Below, piece by piece: positions 1 to 6,822 of a stretch of 38,063 nucleotides of DNA. The position numbers were made by a program, and so were the translations under genes. Source of the stretch: a virus; the IMG/VR virus record IMGVR_UViG_3300038701_000484, positions 1 through 38,063 of that record; one strand, given 5' to 3'. Numbering within the stretch: the first letter of the stretch is position 1; each line of letters opens with the position of its first letter. A model generated the notes under the pieces. It searched no databases. It saw only the letters and a program-made list of their open reading frames with translations, and had not been told where the DNA came from.

Positions 1-29
1 GGCAATGAATTATATACATTGTTAACTAC
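1..29 (+). other. Right half of an integron attC-like site, cut by the window edge
   Basis: The bases ending in ATACATTG and followed by GTTAACTAC (21-29) match the right arm and R' core box seen again at 292-311 and 912-930. GTTAACT fits the R' core GTTRRRY in all but the sixth base. The cassette that starts at base 22 carries the exact reverse complement, GTAGTTAAC, at 177-185, as expected for an integron cassette. The left arm of this site lies outside the window. Confidence 0.6.
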
Positions 30-180
30 TGGGCAAACTGTATGGTTAGACAAAGACCTTGCAAACAGTAGTAAAGTAGAAGTAGTTAGCCAAACACCAA
101 AAAGAATGTTTACAACAGTAACAAGCAATGGCGGATTAGACTCTTGGGAAGTAATGACTTATAGATTAACCGCCTTGTAG
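1..180 (+). CDS. Cassette 1 hypothetical protein, 5' end uncertain
   Basis: The frame is open from the first base to the TAG at 178-180 (59 codons). I do not recognise the protein. It reads as plausible coding sequence, with alternating polar and hydrophobic residues and the C-terminus SWEVMTYRLTAL. The cassette itself begins at base 22, so the true start is either TTG at 19, which overlaps the recombination point, ATG at 106, which would give only about 24 residues, or a start upstream of the window. The stop codon lies inside the R'' core box of the attC site that follows, a compact arrangement usual for cassettes. Function is unknown. Confidence 0.45.
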   Translation, partial: GNELYTLLTTGQTVWLDKDLANSSKVEVVSQTPKRMFTTVTSNGGLDSWEVMTYRLTAL

Positions 181-311
181 TTAACGTACTTGTATATGAT
201 TTTGTAGGCATAGACAAGCACTAAATAACGATTAAACACTTACTTAAAAGACAAGAAATAAATATTGAAATATTAACCAACTGCCTATAAATTATATACT
301 TTGTTATATGC
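177..311 (+). other. attC-like recombination site of cassette 1
   Basis: The outer left box GTAGTTAAC (177-185) is the exact reverse complement of the cassette's first bases (21-29). The right box is GTTATATGC (303-311). Inner arms 192-210 (GTATATGATTTTGTAGGCA) and 282-299 (TGCCTATAAATTATATAC) pair almost throughout, with one unpaired base and two wobble-type differences. Extrahelical bases and a long variable loop are hallmarks of attC sites, which are recombined as folded single strands by integron integrases. The length, 135 bp, is in the range of long chromosomal attC sites. The pairing is seen directly; the integron role is inferred. Confidence 0.68.
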
Positions 312-335
312 TGGGCGGTTTTAAAAGACAAAAAG

Positions 336-488
336 ATGAAAATAATAGACAAGATTTTAATTATTGCAATGGGATTACTTATATGTTTTAAAGTAAGTTG
401 GGAAACACCACTGCCTTTGATTGGTTTAATACCAATTATTTATGCAATAATTTATTTAGTAAGGTGTGGTTTATATGAGGATTTGTAG
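336..488 (+). CDS. Cassette 2 small membrane protein (50 aa)
   Basis: The ORF starts at ATG 336 and encodes 50 residues with two hydrophobic stretches: residues about 5-17 (DKILIIAMGLLICF) and 26-42 (PLIGLIPIIYAIIYLV). It is therefore probably an inner-membrane hairpin. The layout (short N-terminus, glycine in the first helix, cysteine just after the second) loosely recalls DUF2892-type small membrane proteins, but the match is weak. It is the only gene between the core box at 303-311 and its exact complement at 493-501, so it is the payload of cassette 2. No promoter is seen; cassette genes are usually read from upstream. Confidence 0.55.
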   Translation: MKIIDKILIIAMGLLICFKVSWETPLPLIGLIPIIYAIIYLVRCGLYEDL

Positions 489-492
489 CCTT

Positions 493-537
493 GCATATAA
501 CATTTCTTGGCTATGATTAGTAGCGTGGGTTAATAAC
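493..537 (+). other. Degenerate or shortened attC-like site of cassette 2
   Basis: GCATATAAC (493-501) is the exact reverse complement of the first bases of cassette 2 (GTTATATGC, 303-311), so it is the R'' box. A candidate right box, GTTAATAAC, lies at 529-537. The long paired inner arms of the neighbouring sites are missing; only a short GCTA/TAGC pairing (511-524) is visible. The site is either minimal or has lost its right half together with the start of the next cassette. Confidence 0.45.
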
Positions 538-551
538 TAAAATTTATAAAA

Positions 552-800
552 ATGAAACTAACAGCAGAAGAATTAATAAATAAGCACTTAGAATTAGTAG
601 GCGGAAAATATCAAGGCATAAAAGACGGGAACGTTTACGAAGCTTGTATAAACGCAATAAATGAAGCTATTAATTATAGCCAGTGTTGTAAAAGCGATAG
701 CGAGCAGTTAGTTTGTGAAAAATGTAACGGAACTGGTGGTTATAGCTACACTGATGAAATAGGTTTTAACTACAAGACTTGCGAGTGCCAAACAAACTAA
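552..800 (+). CDS. Cassette 3 protein with a zinc-finger-like CxxCxGxG motif (82 aa)
   Basis: The N-terminal half looks helical (MKLTAEELINKHLELV, then NVYEACINAINEAI). The C-terminal third carries CEKCNGTGG followed about 20 residues later by CEC, so four cysteines could bind one zinc ion, as in DnaJ-type or rubredoxin-like knuckles. Similar small proteins with a helical head and a CxxCxGxG tail occur in Bacteroidota accessory DNA and phages; no function is known to me. The gene lies between the degenerate site at 493-537 and the attC-like site at 805-930. Confidence 0.6.
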   Translation: MKLTAEELINKHLELVGGKYQGIKDGNVYEACINAINEAINYSQCCKSDSEQLVCEKCNGTGGYSYTDEIGFNYKTCECQTN

Positions 801-804
801 TTGT

Positions 805-930
805 TTACAACGGACGAGTGTATGAGCAGTAGCCAACACATAAGTAAGTAAATAATAAAAAAAATAAATATTAAACAACTGCAATAGTAAAAACGCCTAA
901 CGGCTATTGCTTATACACATTGTTAGGCAC
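805..930 (+). other. attC-like recombination site between cassettes 3 and 4
   Basis: The left arm at 818-834 (GTGTATGAGCAGTAGCC) pairs with the right arm at 902-918 (GGCTATTGCTTATACAC): 15 of 17 positions are complementary and the other two are G-T wobbles. The site ends with the R' box GTTAGGC (922-928), a perfect match to GTTRRRY. Its own R'' box, around TTACAAC (805-811), is degenerate. A second inverted pair, GCCTAAC (895-901) with GTTAGGC (922-928), lies at the right end. Architecture and spacing match the site at 177-311. Confidence 0.65.
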
Positions 931-938
931 AGTTAATT

Positions 939-1172
939 ATGTTACTAAAAATATATAAATCGATGCTTGAAACAGCACAAAACCAAAGAATACCAAAATA
1001 TATAGAAATGACCTTCCATATAGACAAAAACCAGAGTAAAACTTTTTGGGAAGATGAATCATTAAAAAACGAACACGAAATGTTATTTGATGAGTGGGAT
1101 AATAAAGGTGATAGCAGATATACAAAAAAGTTTTACGGTGTTACATACGCTATCCAATTTAATCATAGATAG
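939..1172 (+). CDS. Cassette 4 hypothetical protein (77 aa)
   Basis: This is a short, charged, soluble protein beginning MLLKIYKSMLETAQ, without recognisable motif. It lies between the core box at 922-930 and that box's exact reverse complement GTGCCTAAC at 1180-1188, so it is the single gene of cassette 4. The ATG sits only 9 bases after the core box. The opposite strand is also open over most of this stretch, but the cassette boundaries and orientation favour this reading. Function is unknown. Confidence 0.55.
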   Translation: MLLKIYKSMLETAQNQRIPKYIEMTFHIDKNQSKTFWEDESLKNEHEMLFDEWDNKGDSRYTKKFYGVTYAIQFNHR

Positions 1173-1179
1173 CCTTATT

Positions 1180-1210
1180 GTGCCTAACACGTAATAAGAA
1201 CACATAAACA
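1180..1210 (+). other. Left half of an attC-like site, truncated at the phage junction
   Basis: GTGCCTAAC (1180-1188) is the exact reverse complement of the start of cassette 4 (GTTAGGCAC, 922-930). The next bases, ACGTAATAAGAACAC, should be the left arm, but no complementary right arm and no GTTRRRY box follow before the HTH gene at 1222, nor inside it. The array therefore stops in mid-site, and the boundary with phage-like DNA lies at about 1189-1215. Confidence 0.5.
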
Positions 1211-1221
1211 ATTTAACCCTT

Positions 1222-1494
1222 ATGAATACTACAACAAAAGAAAACAAAGAGTTTAAAAGTGAACTGTTTTACAAGAGTTTTAAGACTGAAAGGTTGAGAA
1301 GTGAACTAGAAAAAGAAGCAAAGAAGGCTATCTCAATAAGAAAAGAAAACACAACTCAAAAAGATGTAGCCGAAACAATAGATTATTCATTAACTAAAGT
1401 TAAGCAAATAGAGAATGGGACTTGTAAAGATATAGACGCAATACTTAATTATATAAGCTATCTTAACTTTAAGGCAGTAATAGTAATTAATTAA
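1222..1494 (+). CDS. Helix-turn-helix (XRE/Cro-like) regulator
   Basis: The 90-residue protein has a Cro/C1-type DNA-binding motif at residues about 44-66: TQKDVAETIDYSLTKVKQIENG, with the usual pattern of a first helix, a turn and a recognition helix ending in IENG. The N-terminal 40 residues are charged and helical. As the first gene of the + block it could repress or time the early operon, or could be an antitoxin-like orphan. Its leader (ATAAACAATTTAA) resembles that of the next gene (ATAAACAATTAAA), which suggests both belong to the phage rather than to the cassette array. No partner toxin is visible. Confidence 0.7.
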   Translation: MNTTTKENKEFKSELFYKSFKTERLRSELEKEAKKAISIRKENTTQKDVAETIDYSLTKVKQIENGTCKDIDAILNYISYLNFKAVIVIN

Positions 1495-1522
1495 TAAATT
1501 TTAACATATAAACAATTAAATA

Positions 1523-1936
1523 ATGAACAAAAAAAACTATCTTAGCAATCTGTTTGACAGTGCTCTTTCTTCTGACGGAGTCTGTAAATACGTTGATAAT
1601 TCAGGGATTAATGTTGTTTTTAAGGGTGTAAAAATAACTAAATCAAATAAAGGTGATATACTTTTGAAATCAACAGAGACAGATTTTTATATAGATATTG
1701 ATGATTGTGAACATGACATAAAAACAAAGGATCATTTTAAAAGTTTTGCTTTGAGATATTCTTTAGATAGGTGTTACAAGACAATAAATATGATATCAAA
1801 ACTCATAGCTAATGAAATGGAGAGTAGAAGGAACTATAAAAAAATTATTTTTTATAAAGGATTAAGAAAATATTATTTAACTAAAATCACAAATATAAAT
1901 GCAAGTATTCGAGAAATTAAAGAAAAAGAATGTTAA
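1523..1936 (+). CDS. Hypothetical early protein (137 aa)
   Basis: I do not recognise this protein. The N-terminal half alternates short beta-like stretches (INVVFKGVKITKS, GDILLKSTETDFYIDI); the C-terminal half is basic and probably helical. It precedes and overlaps by 38 bases the single-strand annealing protein gene, so it may be translationally coupled to the recombination module. The long overlap leaves the exact C-terminus of this gene and the start of the next slightly uncertain. Confidence 0.6.
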   Translation: MNKKNYLSNLFDSALSSDGVCKYVDNSGINVVFKGVKITKSNKGDILLKSTETDFYIDIDDCEHDIKTKDHFKSFALRYSLDRCYKTINMISKLIANEMESRRNYKKIIFYKGLRKYYLTKITNINASIREIKEKEC

Positions 1937-2495
1937 AAAATACATTCAAAAGAAAGGTAAACAAGATTACATTCCATGGGCGAATGCATGGGGTATGTTA
2001 AAGGATGAGTTTCCTAAGGCTAGAAGAAAAGTTTATGAGGATCCAGAGACAGGCCTTAATTACTTCCATGATGGCAGAACAGCTTATGTAAAAGTAGGGG
2101 TTATTATTGATGATATGGAAGAGATTGATTATTTACCTGTTATGGATTTTAGGAATAAGTCTATCCCTGTAAATGAAATAACTTCTATGCATGTAAACAA
2201 GACTATACAAAGATCAACAGTCAAAGCTATTGCTCTCCATGGATTAGGATTAGAGCTTTGGGCAGGGGAAGACATAGAGTCGGGAGACACTTCTTCTGTA
2301 GTGCCTGACAAGAAAGGAGTAAAGAAGCTTATAACGCTAACAAAAGGTGATAAAAATTGGGGAAAAGTTTTAAGTTACATCGATCAGAACCCGAAATCAA
2401 CAATAGACGCGTTAGTCAAAAATTTAAGAAGTAAATATCAAATATCAAAAGAAACAAAAAATGAGCTTAAAAAACACCTTGAATCGATTAAATAA
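1899..2495 (+). CDS. Single-strand DNA annealing protein, Sak3 type (DUF1071)
   Basis: The 198-residue protein contains the core signature of the DUF1071/Sak3 annealase family: IPWANAWGMLKDEFP near residue 25, YFHDGRTAYVKVGVII near 55, LPVMDFRNKSI near 79, and QRSTVKAIALHGLGLELWAG near 105. Such proteins anneal complementary single strands during phage recombination and replication-end repair. The C-terminal 70 residues look like a small helical domain. It overlaps the next gene, a PD-(D/E)XK exonuclease, by 35 bases, and an SSB-like gene follows, which is the classical composition of a two-component phage recombinase. The family is recognised from motifs only. Confidence 0.82.
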   Translation: MQVFEKLKKKNVKKYIQKKGKQDYIPWANAWGMLKDEFPKARRKVYEDPETGLNYFHDGRTAYVKVGVIIDDMEEIDYLPVMDFRNKSIPVNEITSMHVNKTIQRSTVKAIALHGLGLELWAGEDIESGDTSSVVPDKKGVKKLITLTKGDKNWGKVLSYIDQNPKSTIDALVKNLRSKYQISKETKNELKKHLESIK

Positions 2496-3201
2496 TGATA
2501 AAGACTACTATGGGAGTTTTGGTAAGAAGTATCTATCAAACTCAGACATAGATGTGTTACTATCGAACCCTAGAATGTTTGGACGTGAAAGAGAAACAAC
2601 GCTGCCTATGGTCCAAGGCAGATACTTCCATGTAGCGATGTTGGAGCCACATAAAATAAATGACTTTGATATTGTTTCAGCAAGCACAAGAAATACTAAG
2701 ATATACAAGGAAAGAGTTTCGTCTTCTGAAGAAAATATATTACTATTAGAGAAAGAAGTGGACGATTTAAATAATTGTATTAATGCAATGAAAAGTAATT
2801 TTTTCTTCTTCGAAAATATATACAATGATAGTAATGAATACGAAGTCCCCATGATCACGGAGATATTTGGCAAAGAGTGGAAAGGAAAGGCTGATATAGT
2901 TACTGATGATTGTCTTATAGATATAAAGACGACAGGTGATATAGATAGTTTTAAGTATAGTGCAAAAAAATATAACTACGACAGTCAAGCATGGATATAT
3001 GAGCAATTATTTGGTAAACCACTAGTGTTTTATGTGGTATGTAAAAAGACGCTTAGATTAGGCGTTTATGAACCTACAGATGAGTTTTTGTCTGGAGGTA
3101 GAGCTAAAGCTGAGAAGGCGGTGCAAGTCTACGACCGATTTTTTTCAGAGGATTCAAATGAAAACGTGGACAATTATTTTATAACAGAAAAATTATTTTA
3201 A
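2461..3201 (+). CDS. PD-(D/E)XK exonuclease (RecB-like), partner of the annealase
   Basis: The 246-residue protein matches the phage exonuclease group with a RecB-like fold. An acidic residue lies in EVPMITEI (about 127), Asp145 in GKADIV, then D154-I-K156 in LIDIKTTGD, and the following helix has Gln and Tyr (YDSQAWIYEQL, about 174-184), as in motif QxxxY. The N-terminus (KKYLSNSDIDVLLSNPRMF) is typical of these enzymes, as is GRYFHVAMLEP. It should resect double-stranded ends to give the single strands bound by the annealase encoded just upstream. Start ATG 2461 overlaps the annealase gene. Confidence 0.8.
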   Translation: MSLKNTLNRLNNDKDYYGSFGKKYLSNSDIDVLLSNPRMFGRERETTLPMVQGRYFHVAMLEPHKINDFDIVSASTRNTKIYKERVSSSEENILLLEKEVDDLNNCINAMKSNFFFFENIYNDSNEYEVPMITEIFGKEWKGKADIVTDDCLIDIKTTGDIDSFKYSAKKYNYDSQAWIYEQLFGKPLVFYVVCKKTLRLGVYEPTDEFLSGGRAKAEKAVQVYDRFFSEDSNENVDNYFITEKLF

Positions 3202-3203
3202 TT

Positions 3204-3536
3204 ATGGCAAGTTTAAATTCACTTTACATCAAGAAAGAAACACTAGAAACACTAGTAAAAACGTTAGAAAAAAAGGGCGATAAAGGCGTTGAATTAACGA
3301 TGAGTATCAATGACGAGGGTAATGAATATTTCCAGAACGTCAGTGCTTACGTGTCTCAGTCAAAAGAGCAGAGAGAAAACAAGAGCCCTAGGTTCTATGT
3401 TGGTAATGGTAATACGTTTTGGACAGATGGTGTGATTGAGGTTGTTAAGAAACCAAAACAAGATGAGGTAAACTCATCAGAAATAAAAAACAAACCTGAA
3501 TCATTCGAAGAAGATGGTGACGATTTACCGTTCTAA
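3204..3536 (+). CDS. SSB-like single-stranded DNA-binding protein
   Basis: This 110-residue protein has a beta-rich body (VELTMSINDEG, SAYVSQSKEQRE, PRFYVGNGNTFWTDG) and a disordered acidic tail ending EEDGDDLPF. The tail matches the C-terminal tip of bacterial SSB (DDDIPF), which recruits replication and repair proteins. I cannot confirm the OB fold from sequence alone, but tail, size and position behind an annealase-exonuclease pair make a phage SSB the best call. It begins 2 bases after the exonuclease stop and is followed by a hairpin terminator. Confidence 0.7.
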   Translation: MASLNSLYIKKETLETLVKTLEKKGDKGVELTMSINDEGNEYFQNVSAYVSQSKEQRENKSPRFYVGNGNTFWTDGVIEVVKKPKQDEVNSSEIKNKPESFEEDGDDLPF

Positions 3537-3558
3537 ATTCTAAAAAAGTAATTTTTGT

Positions 3559-3587
3559 AAACGGGTCTGAAAATGGCCCGTTTTTTT
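3559..3587 (+). terminator. Hairpin terminator after the SSB-like gene
   Basis: AAACGGGTC (3559-3567) pairs with GGCCCGTTT (3575-3583), including one T-G wobble, around a TGAAAAT loop, and a run of seven T begins at 3581. This is a good intrinsic terminator for the + strand. No TAnnTTTG promoter is visible between it and the gene at 3607, so it may only reduce transcription into the downstream genes. Confidence 0.7.
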
Positions 3588-3606
3588 AATCTATAAGTCA
3601 TAAATA

Positions 3607-3795
3607 ATGGATAATTTAATAAGTATAGCAGAAGATAAAACCTTAACCAAAGAGGAACGTATAAGTATATTGTGTAGGATTGACACCTTCAATCACACAG
3701 AGCTAGGGTCGGACAGTACTGATTCAGAAAGAGCTGAAGTTAAAGAACAACAAAAGATAATCGATAAATTAATAAAAGACTTAGAGAATGAGTGA
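3607..3795 (+). CDS. Small hypothetical early protein (62 aa)
   Basis: This short, acidic, probably all-helical protein (TLTKEERISILCRIDTF near the N-terminus, then KEQQKIIDKLIKDLENE) has no recognisable family. It overlaps the next gene by 8 bases (ATGAGTGA), which supports a real coupled reading frame. It is the first gene after the terminator. Function is unknown. Confidence 0.6.
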   Translation: MDNLISIAEDKTLTKEERISILCRIDTFNHTELGSDSTDSERAEVKEQQKIIDKLIKDLENE

Positions 3796-4096
3796 TTCAG
3801 TTAAAAAATACAACGAAATACTAAACGAAGAGAAATCAAGCCTACCTAAACCTTTTGTAGTGAATAATATTAAACCCAAACATTACGAATTAATGGGGGT
3901 TGAGGTTAAGGATATACTAGAAGAGGTGCTAGATAAGATTGAGGTAAGCGAATTTAACATGTCTTTGAATGAGGCTGGTTGGTACCAGCAAGCTATGCAA
4001 TACTTCCTTAGATTTTACGCTAAGAATGGAGTAGAGGATTTAGAAAAAGGGATTGAATCAATGAAAATAATGATAAAAAGCATGAAAAATGAATGA
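3788..4096 (+). CDS. DUF3310-like phage protein
   Basis: The 102-residue protein has the layout of DUF3310: a PKHYEL motif (residue about 30), VEVKDILEEVL, then YQQAMQYFLRFYAKNGVEDLEKGIESM, matching the family pattern PxHY ... E(V/I)xDI ... A(I/M)xYLxRxxxKxGxEDLxKA. The family is common in phages next to nucleotide-metabolism and replication genes; its biochemical role is not settled to my knowledge. Here it lies between a small unknown gene and an HTH protein, with 8-base overlaps on both sides. Confidence 0.6.
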   Translation: MSDSVKKYNEILNEEKSSLPKPFVVNNIKPKHYELMGVEVKDILEEVLDKIEVSEFNMSLNEAGWYQQAMQYFLRFYAKNGVEDLEKGIESMKIMIKSMKNE

Positions 4097-4424
4097 GCTG
4101 AGAAGCGTTATTATAAAAACACTTGGTTATGATCCATTAAAAAAAACAAGGAAGGATGAGTATGTGTTTTCTAGGGCTATTTTTATAATAATTTCAACAA
4201 AAAAATTGATGAAAGATTATAAATCGATATCTGACTTTTTGGGGATTAGCAGGTCTAGTATATACAATTACATAGATAACGTTATACCTTACGTCAAGTC
4301 TTCTAGAAAGGAATCATTGCAAATGGTAATAGATAGTTTTGAAGGCGTAGAGGTTGATGATGATGTTGATTACAAAGAAATGTACTATAAATTAAAATGT
4401 GAAATGAATGGTAACGATATTTAA
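4089..4424 (+). CDS. HTH protein resembling DnaA domain IV
   Basis: The 111-residue protein begins with a basic segment (DPLKKTRKDEYVFSRAIFIII) followed by SISDFLGISRSSIYNYIDNV. This resembles the C-terminal DNA-binding domain of DnaA, where a conserved arginine-rich helix precedes an HTH (..IGxxLGxRDHSTV..), although the diagnostic DHST is replaced by SRSSI. Such stand-alone domains occur in Bacteroidota phages near replication genes and may mark origin binding. It overlaps the primase-helicase gene by 17 bases, which fits a replication role. A generic HTH regulator is the alternative. Confidence 0.55.
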   Translation: MNELRSVIIKTLGYDPLKKTRKDEYVFSRAIFIIISTKKLMKDYKSISDFLGISRSSIYNYIDNVIPYVKSSRKESLQMVIDSFEGVEVDDDVDYKEMYYKLKCEMNGNDI

Positions 4425-6822
4425 GAACATAAGAGAGACATCGACTCCCTTTTACAGGTCTGTTGACTTCTGTCTTAAAAGAATAAAAGAGGGTGACTCT
4501 AAAGAAATAATAGAGAGAGTACGTGTAGAGCCTGATAAGAATAAAAGAAATGACATCAAAAAAGAGCTGCCTGCTGTTTGTTTTTCGGGTAAGTTCACAA
4601 GAAGAGCTGACGATGCTATAATTGAGCATAGTGGGTTCATGTGTTTAGATTTCGATGATTATGATTCTGAAGAGGCCATGAAAGAAGAGAAGAATAGAAT
4701 CATACAGGATGATTATGTGTACTCTTGCTTTGTTAGTCCATCAGGTGAGGGTCTTAAGGTTTTGGTTAGAATACCAAAAGACATAGACGATCATAAGAGG
4801 TACTTTAATGCACTAAAGGATCACTTCGGAAGCGAACACTTTGACAGTACATCTAAAAACATATCTCGCGTGTGCTATGAGAGTTATGATGATGATTTAT
4901 ACATTAACATAAACTCAAAAATATGGGATAAAAAGTCTGAGCATGAGTATAGGCCAGTAGATAGACAAACCGAGAAGCCTACGGTGCCAATAACTGACGA
5001 GAATAAGATTGTTGAAATACTTATGAAGTGGTGGACTAAAAAGTACGGTTTGGTCGAAGGTGAGCGGAACCATAACGTGTATATATTAGCGTCTGCATTC
5101 AACGATTATGGTGTTAACAGGTCCTTAGCTGAGTATATTATAGGTCAAATGGAGCAACCAGACTTCAAGAGAAGTGAGATAATGAACACTATATCTTCAG
5201 CCTACAGTAATACATCTAACTTCGGAACAAAGTATTATGAGGATGAGATTGTTATGTCTAAGATAAAGAGGGAGTTGAATAAAGGAAAATCCCCGAAAGA
5301 CATAAAAAAGGAGATGCCAAATCTTCCCGTAGAAGAAGAGATATTCGACGATGTAATTAAAGACGCTGAAAAGGAATCGAATATCAGGAAGTTTTGGACA
5401 AAATCAGACAAAGGCGTTATAAAAATAATTCATTATCAGTTTAAGGATTTTTTAGAGGAGTACGGATTCTATAAGTATGCACCTCACAATAGTGATAAGT
5501 ACATATTTGTTAGGGTGACTAATAATCTTATAGATAAGGCCAATGAGGAAGAGATTAAAGACTTTACTTTAAAATATTTAGAAAAATTTGATGACTTATC
5601 TATATATAACTATTTTGCTGACAAGACAAGGTTTTTTAAGGAGGATTTTCTATCTTTACTAGATACTGTAAGGGTTCATTTCGTGAAAGACACTAAGACT
5701 TTTAGTTACATATATTTCAGGAATTGTGCCCTGAAAGTGACACGTGATGATATCGTAAAAGTGGATTATGTTGATTTGAACGGATATGTTTGGAGGGACC
5801 AAGTTGTTGATAGAGATTTCGATTTCTGTGACTCAAGTGATTGCGACTTCAAAAAGTTTATCCATAATATAGCAGGGAACGAAGACAAGAGGATTGATTC
5901 ATTGGAATCAACGATTGGCTTTCTTATGTCAGGTTACAAAGACCCAGGCTATTGTCCAGCTGTTATATTAAATGATGAGGTAATAACTGATAATCCAGAA
6001 GGAGGAACAGGTAAAGGCTTGTTTGTTCAATCTATAGGTCAAATGAAGAAGGTCGTTGCATTAGATGGAAAGATGTTTAAGTTTGATTCTCAGTTTGGTA
6101 TGCAAACAATATCTACAGACACACAGGTGGTTTCTTTTGATGACGTTAAGAAAGGTTTTAATTTCGAGAATCTTTTCTCTACCATAACAGAGGGTATAAC
6201 TATTGAAAAAAAGAATAAAGACGCAATTAAGGTTCCATTCAGTGAGTCGCCTAAGATTATAATCACAACTAACTACGCCATAAGAGGTAAAGGTAATTCC
6301 TTCGAAAGAAGGAAGTGGGAGCTTGAGTTTAAGAAACACTATTCTATAGACTTTACTCCAGTTGATGAGTTTGGAAAAAGATTTTTTGACGAATGGAGTG
6401 AGGACGAGTGGTGTTCTTTTGATAACTACATGATAAATAATCTTCAATTCTACTTAAACAGCGGACTAGTTCAGTCTGAGTTTAAGAACTTGCAGATAAG
6501 AAAATTAGCATCAGAAACTTGCCATGAATTCATTGAATGGTGTGGAATTATTGATGGAGTTCAGGGTACTGATGAGCTTAGTTTCAATAAGAAACTGTTT
6601 AAAGACAGTCTGTACAATGATTTTGTAAAAGATAACCCTGACTTTGGACCTAAAGCTAAAAGAACAATATCTAGGATTGCATTCTATAAGTGGCTAAACG
6701 CTTATGGTAATTTTTTCTCTGATGTTACTATTTTAGATGGAAGAGCAAGAGAAGGACGTTGGATTGAATTTAGAAATAAAGATTATGAGCAAGAAGAAAC
6801 AGATGAAGAAATACCCTTTTAG
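4408..6822 (+). CDS. Primase-helicase: VirE_N/BT4734-like primase fused to SF3-type helicase
   Basis: This 804-residue fusion begins with a primase-type domain: CLDFDD (residues about 78-83, metal-binding acids), SPSGEGLKVLVRI (about 110-122) and SRVCYESYDDD (about 152), the signature of the VirE_N/BT4734-like family. The C-terminal half is an SF3-like helicase with Walker A PEGGTGKGLF (about 530-540), Walker B VVSFDDV (about 573-579) and sensor IIITTN (about 617-622). It should prime and unwind DNA at the phage fork. The protein ends EQEETDEEIPF, an SSB-like acidic tip that is unusual for such enzymes. No phage DNA polymerase is visible, so the host enzyme is probably recruited. Confidence 0.85.
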   Translation: MVTIFKNIRETSTPFYRSVDFCLKRIKEGDSKEIIERVRVEPDKNKRNDIKKELPAVCFSGKFTRRADDAIIEHSGFMCLDFDDYDSEEAMKEEKNRIIQDDYVYSCFVSPSGEGLKVLVRIPKDIDDHKRYFNALKDHFGSEHFDSTSKNISRVCYESYDDDLYININSKIWDKKSEHEYRPVDRQTEKPTVPITDENKIVEILMKWWTKKYGLVEGERNHNVYILASAFNDYGVNRSLAEYIIGQMEQPDFKRSEIMNTISSAYSNTSNFGTKYYEDEIVMSKIKRELNKGKSPKDIKKEMPNLPVEEEIFDDVIKDAEKESNIRKFWTKSDKGVIKIIHYQFKDFLEEYGFYKYAPHNSDKYIFVRVTNNLIDKANEEEIKDFTLKYLEKFDDLSIYNYFADKTRFFKEDFLSLLDTVRVHFVKDTKTFSYIYFRNCALKVTRDDIVKVDYVDLNGYVWRDQVVDRDFDFCDSSDCDFKKFIHNIAGNEDKRIDSLESTIGFLMSGYKDPGYCPAVILNDEVITDNPEGGTGKGLFVQSIGQMKKVVALDGKMFKFDSQFGMQTISTDTQVVSFDDVKKGFNFENLFSTITEGITIEKKNKDAIKVPFSESPKIIITTNYAIRGKGNSFERRKWELEFKKHYSIDFTPVDEFGKRFFDEWSEDEWCSFDNYMINNLQFYLNSGLVQSEFKNLQIRKLASETCHEFIEWCGIIDGVQGTDELSFNKKLFKDSLYNDFVKDNPDFGPKAKRTISRIAFYKWLNAYGNFFSDVTILDGRAREGRWIEFRNKDYEQEETDEEIPF

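Noticed and set aside
895-928. GCCTAAC/GTTAGGC inverted repeat as a simple terminator
   Set aside because: There is no T-run, the loop is long, and the repeat sits in an attC-like context with paired arms and an R' core box.
937-1125. - strand 62-aa ORF opposite cassette 4
   Set aside because: Cassette boxes indicate a single + strand gene as in the neighbouring cassettes; the antisense product is a low-information hydrophobic peptide.
2129-3006. Three - strand ORFs opposite the annealase and exonuclease genes
   Set aside because: The + strand proteins have conserved motifs throughout; the antisense products have biased hydrophobic composition and no family.
3541-3560. TAATTTTTG after the SSB gene as a -7 promoter
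   Set aside because: It has one base too many between TA and TTTG and lies inside the upstream part of the terminator region without a -33 TTG.
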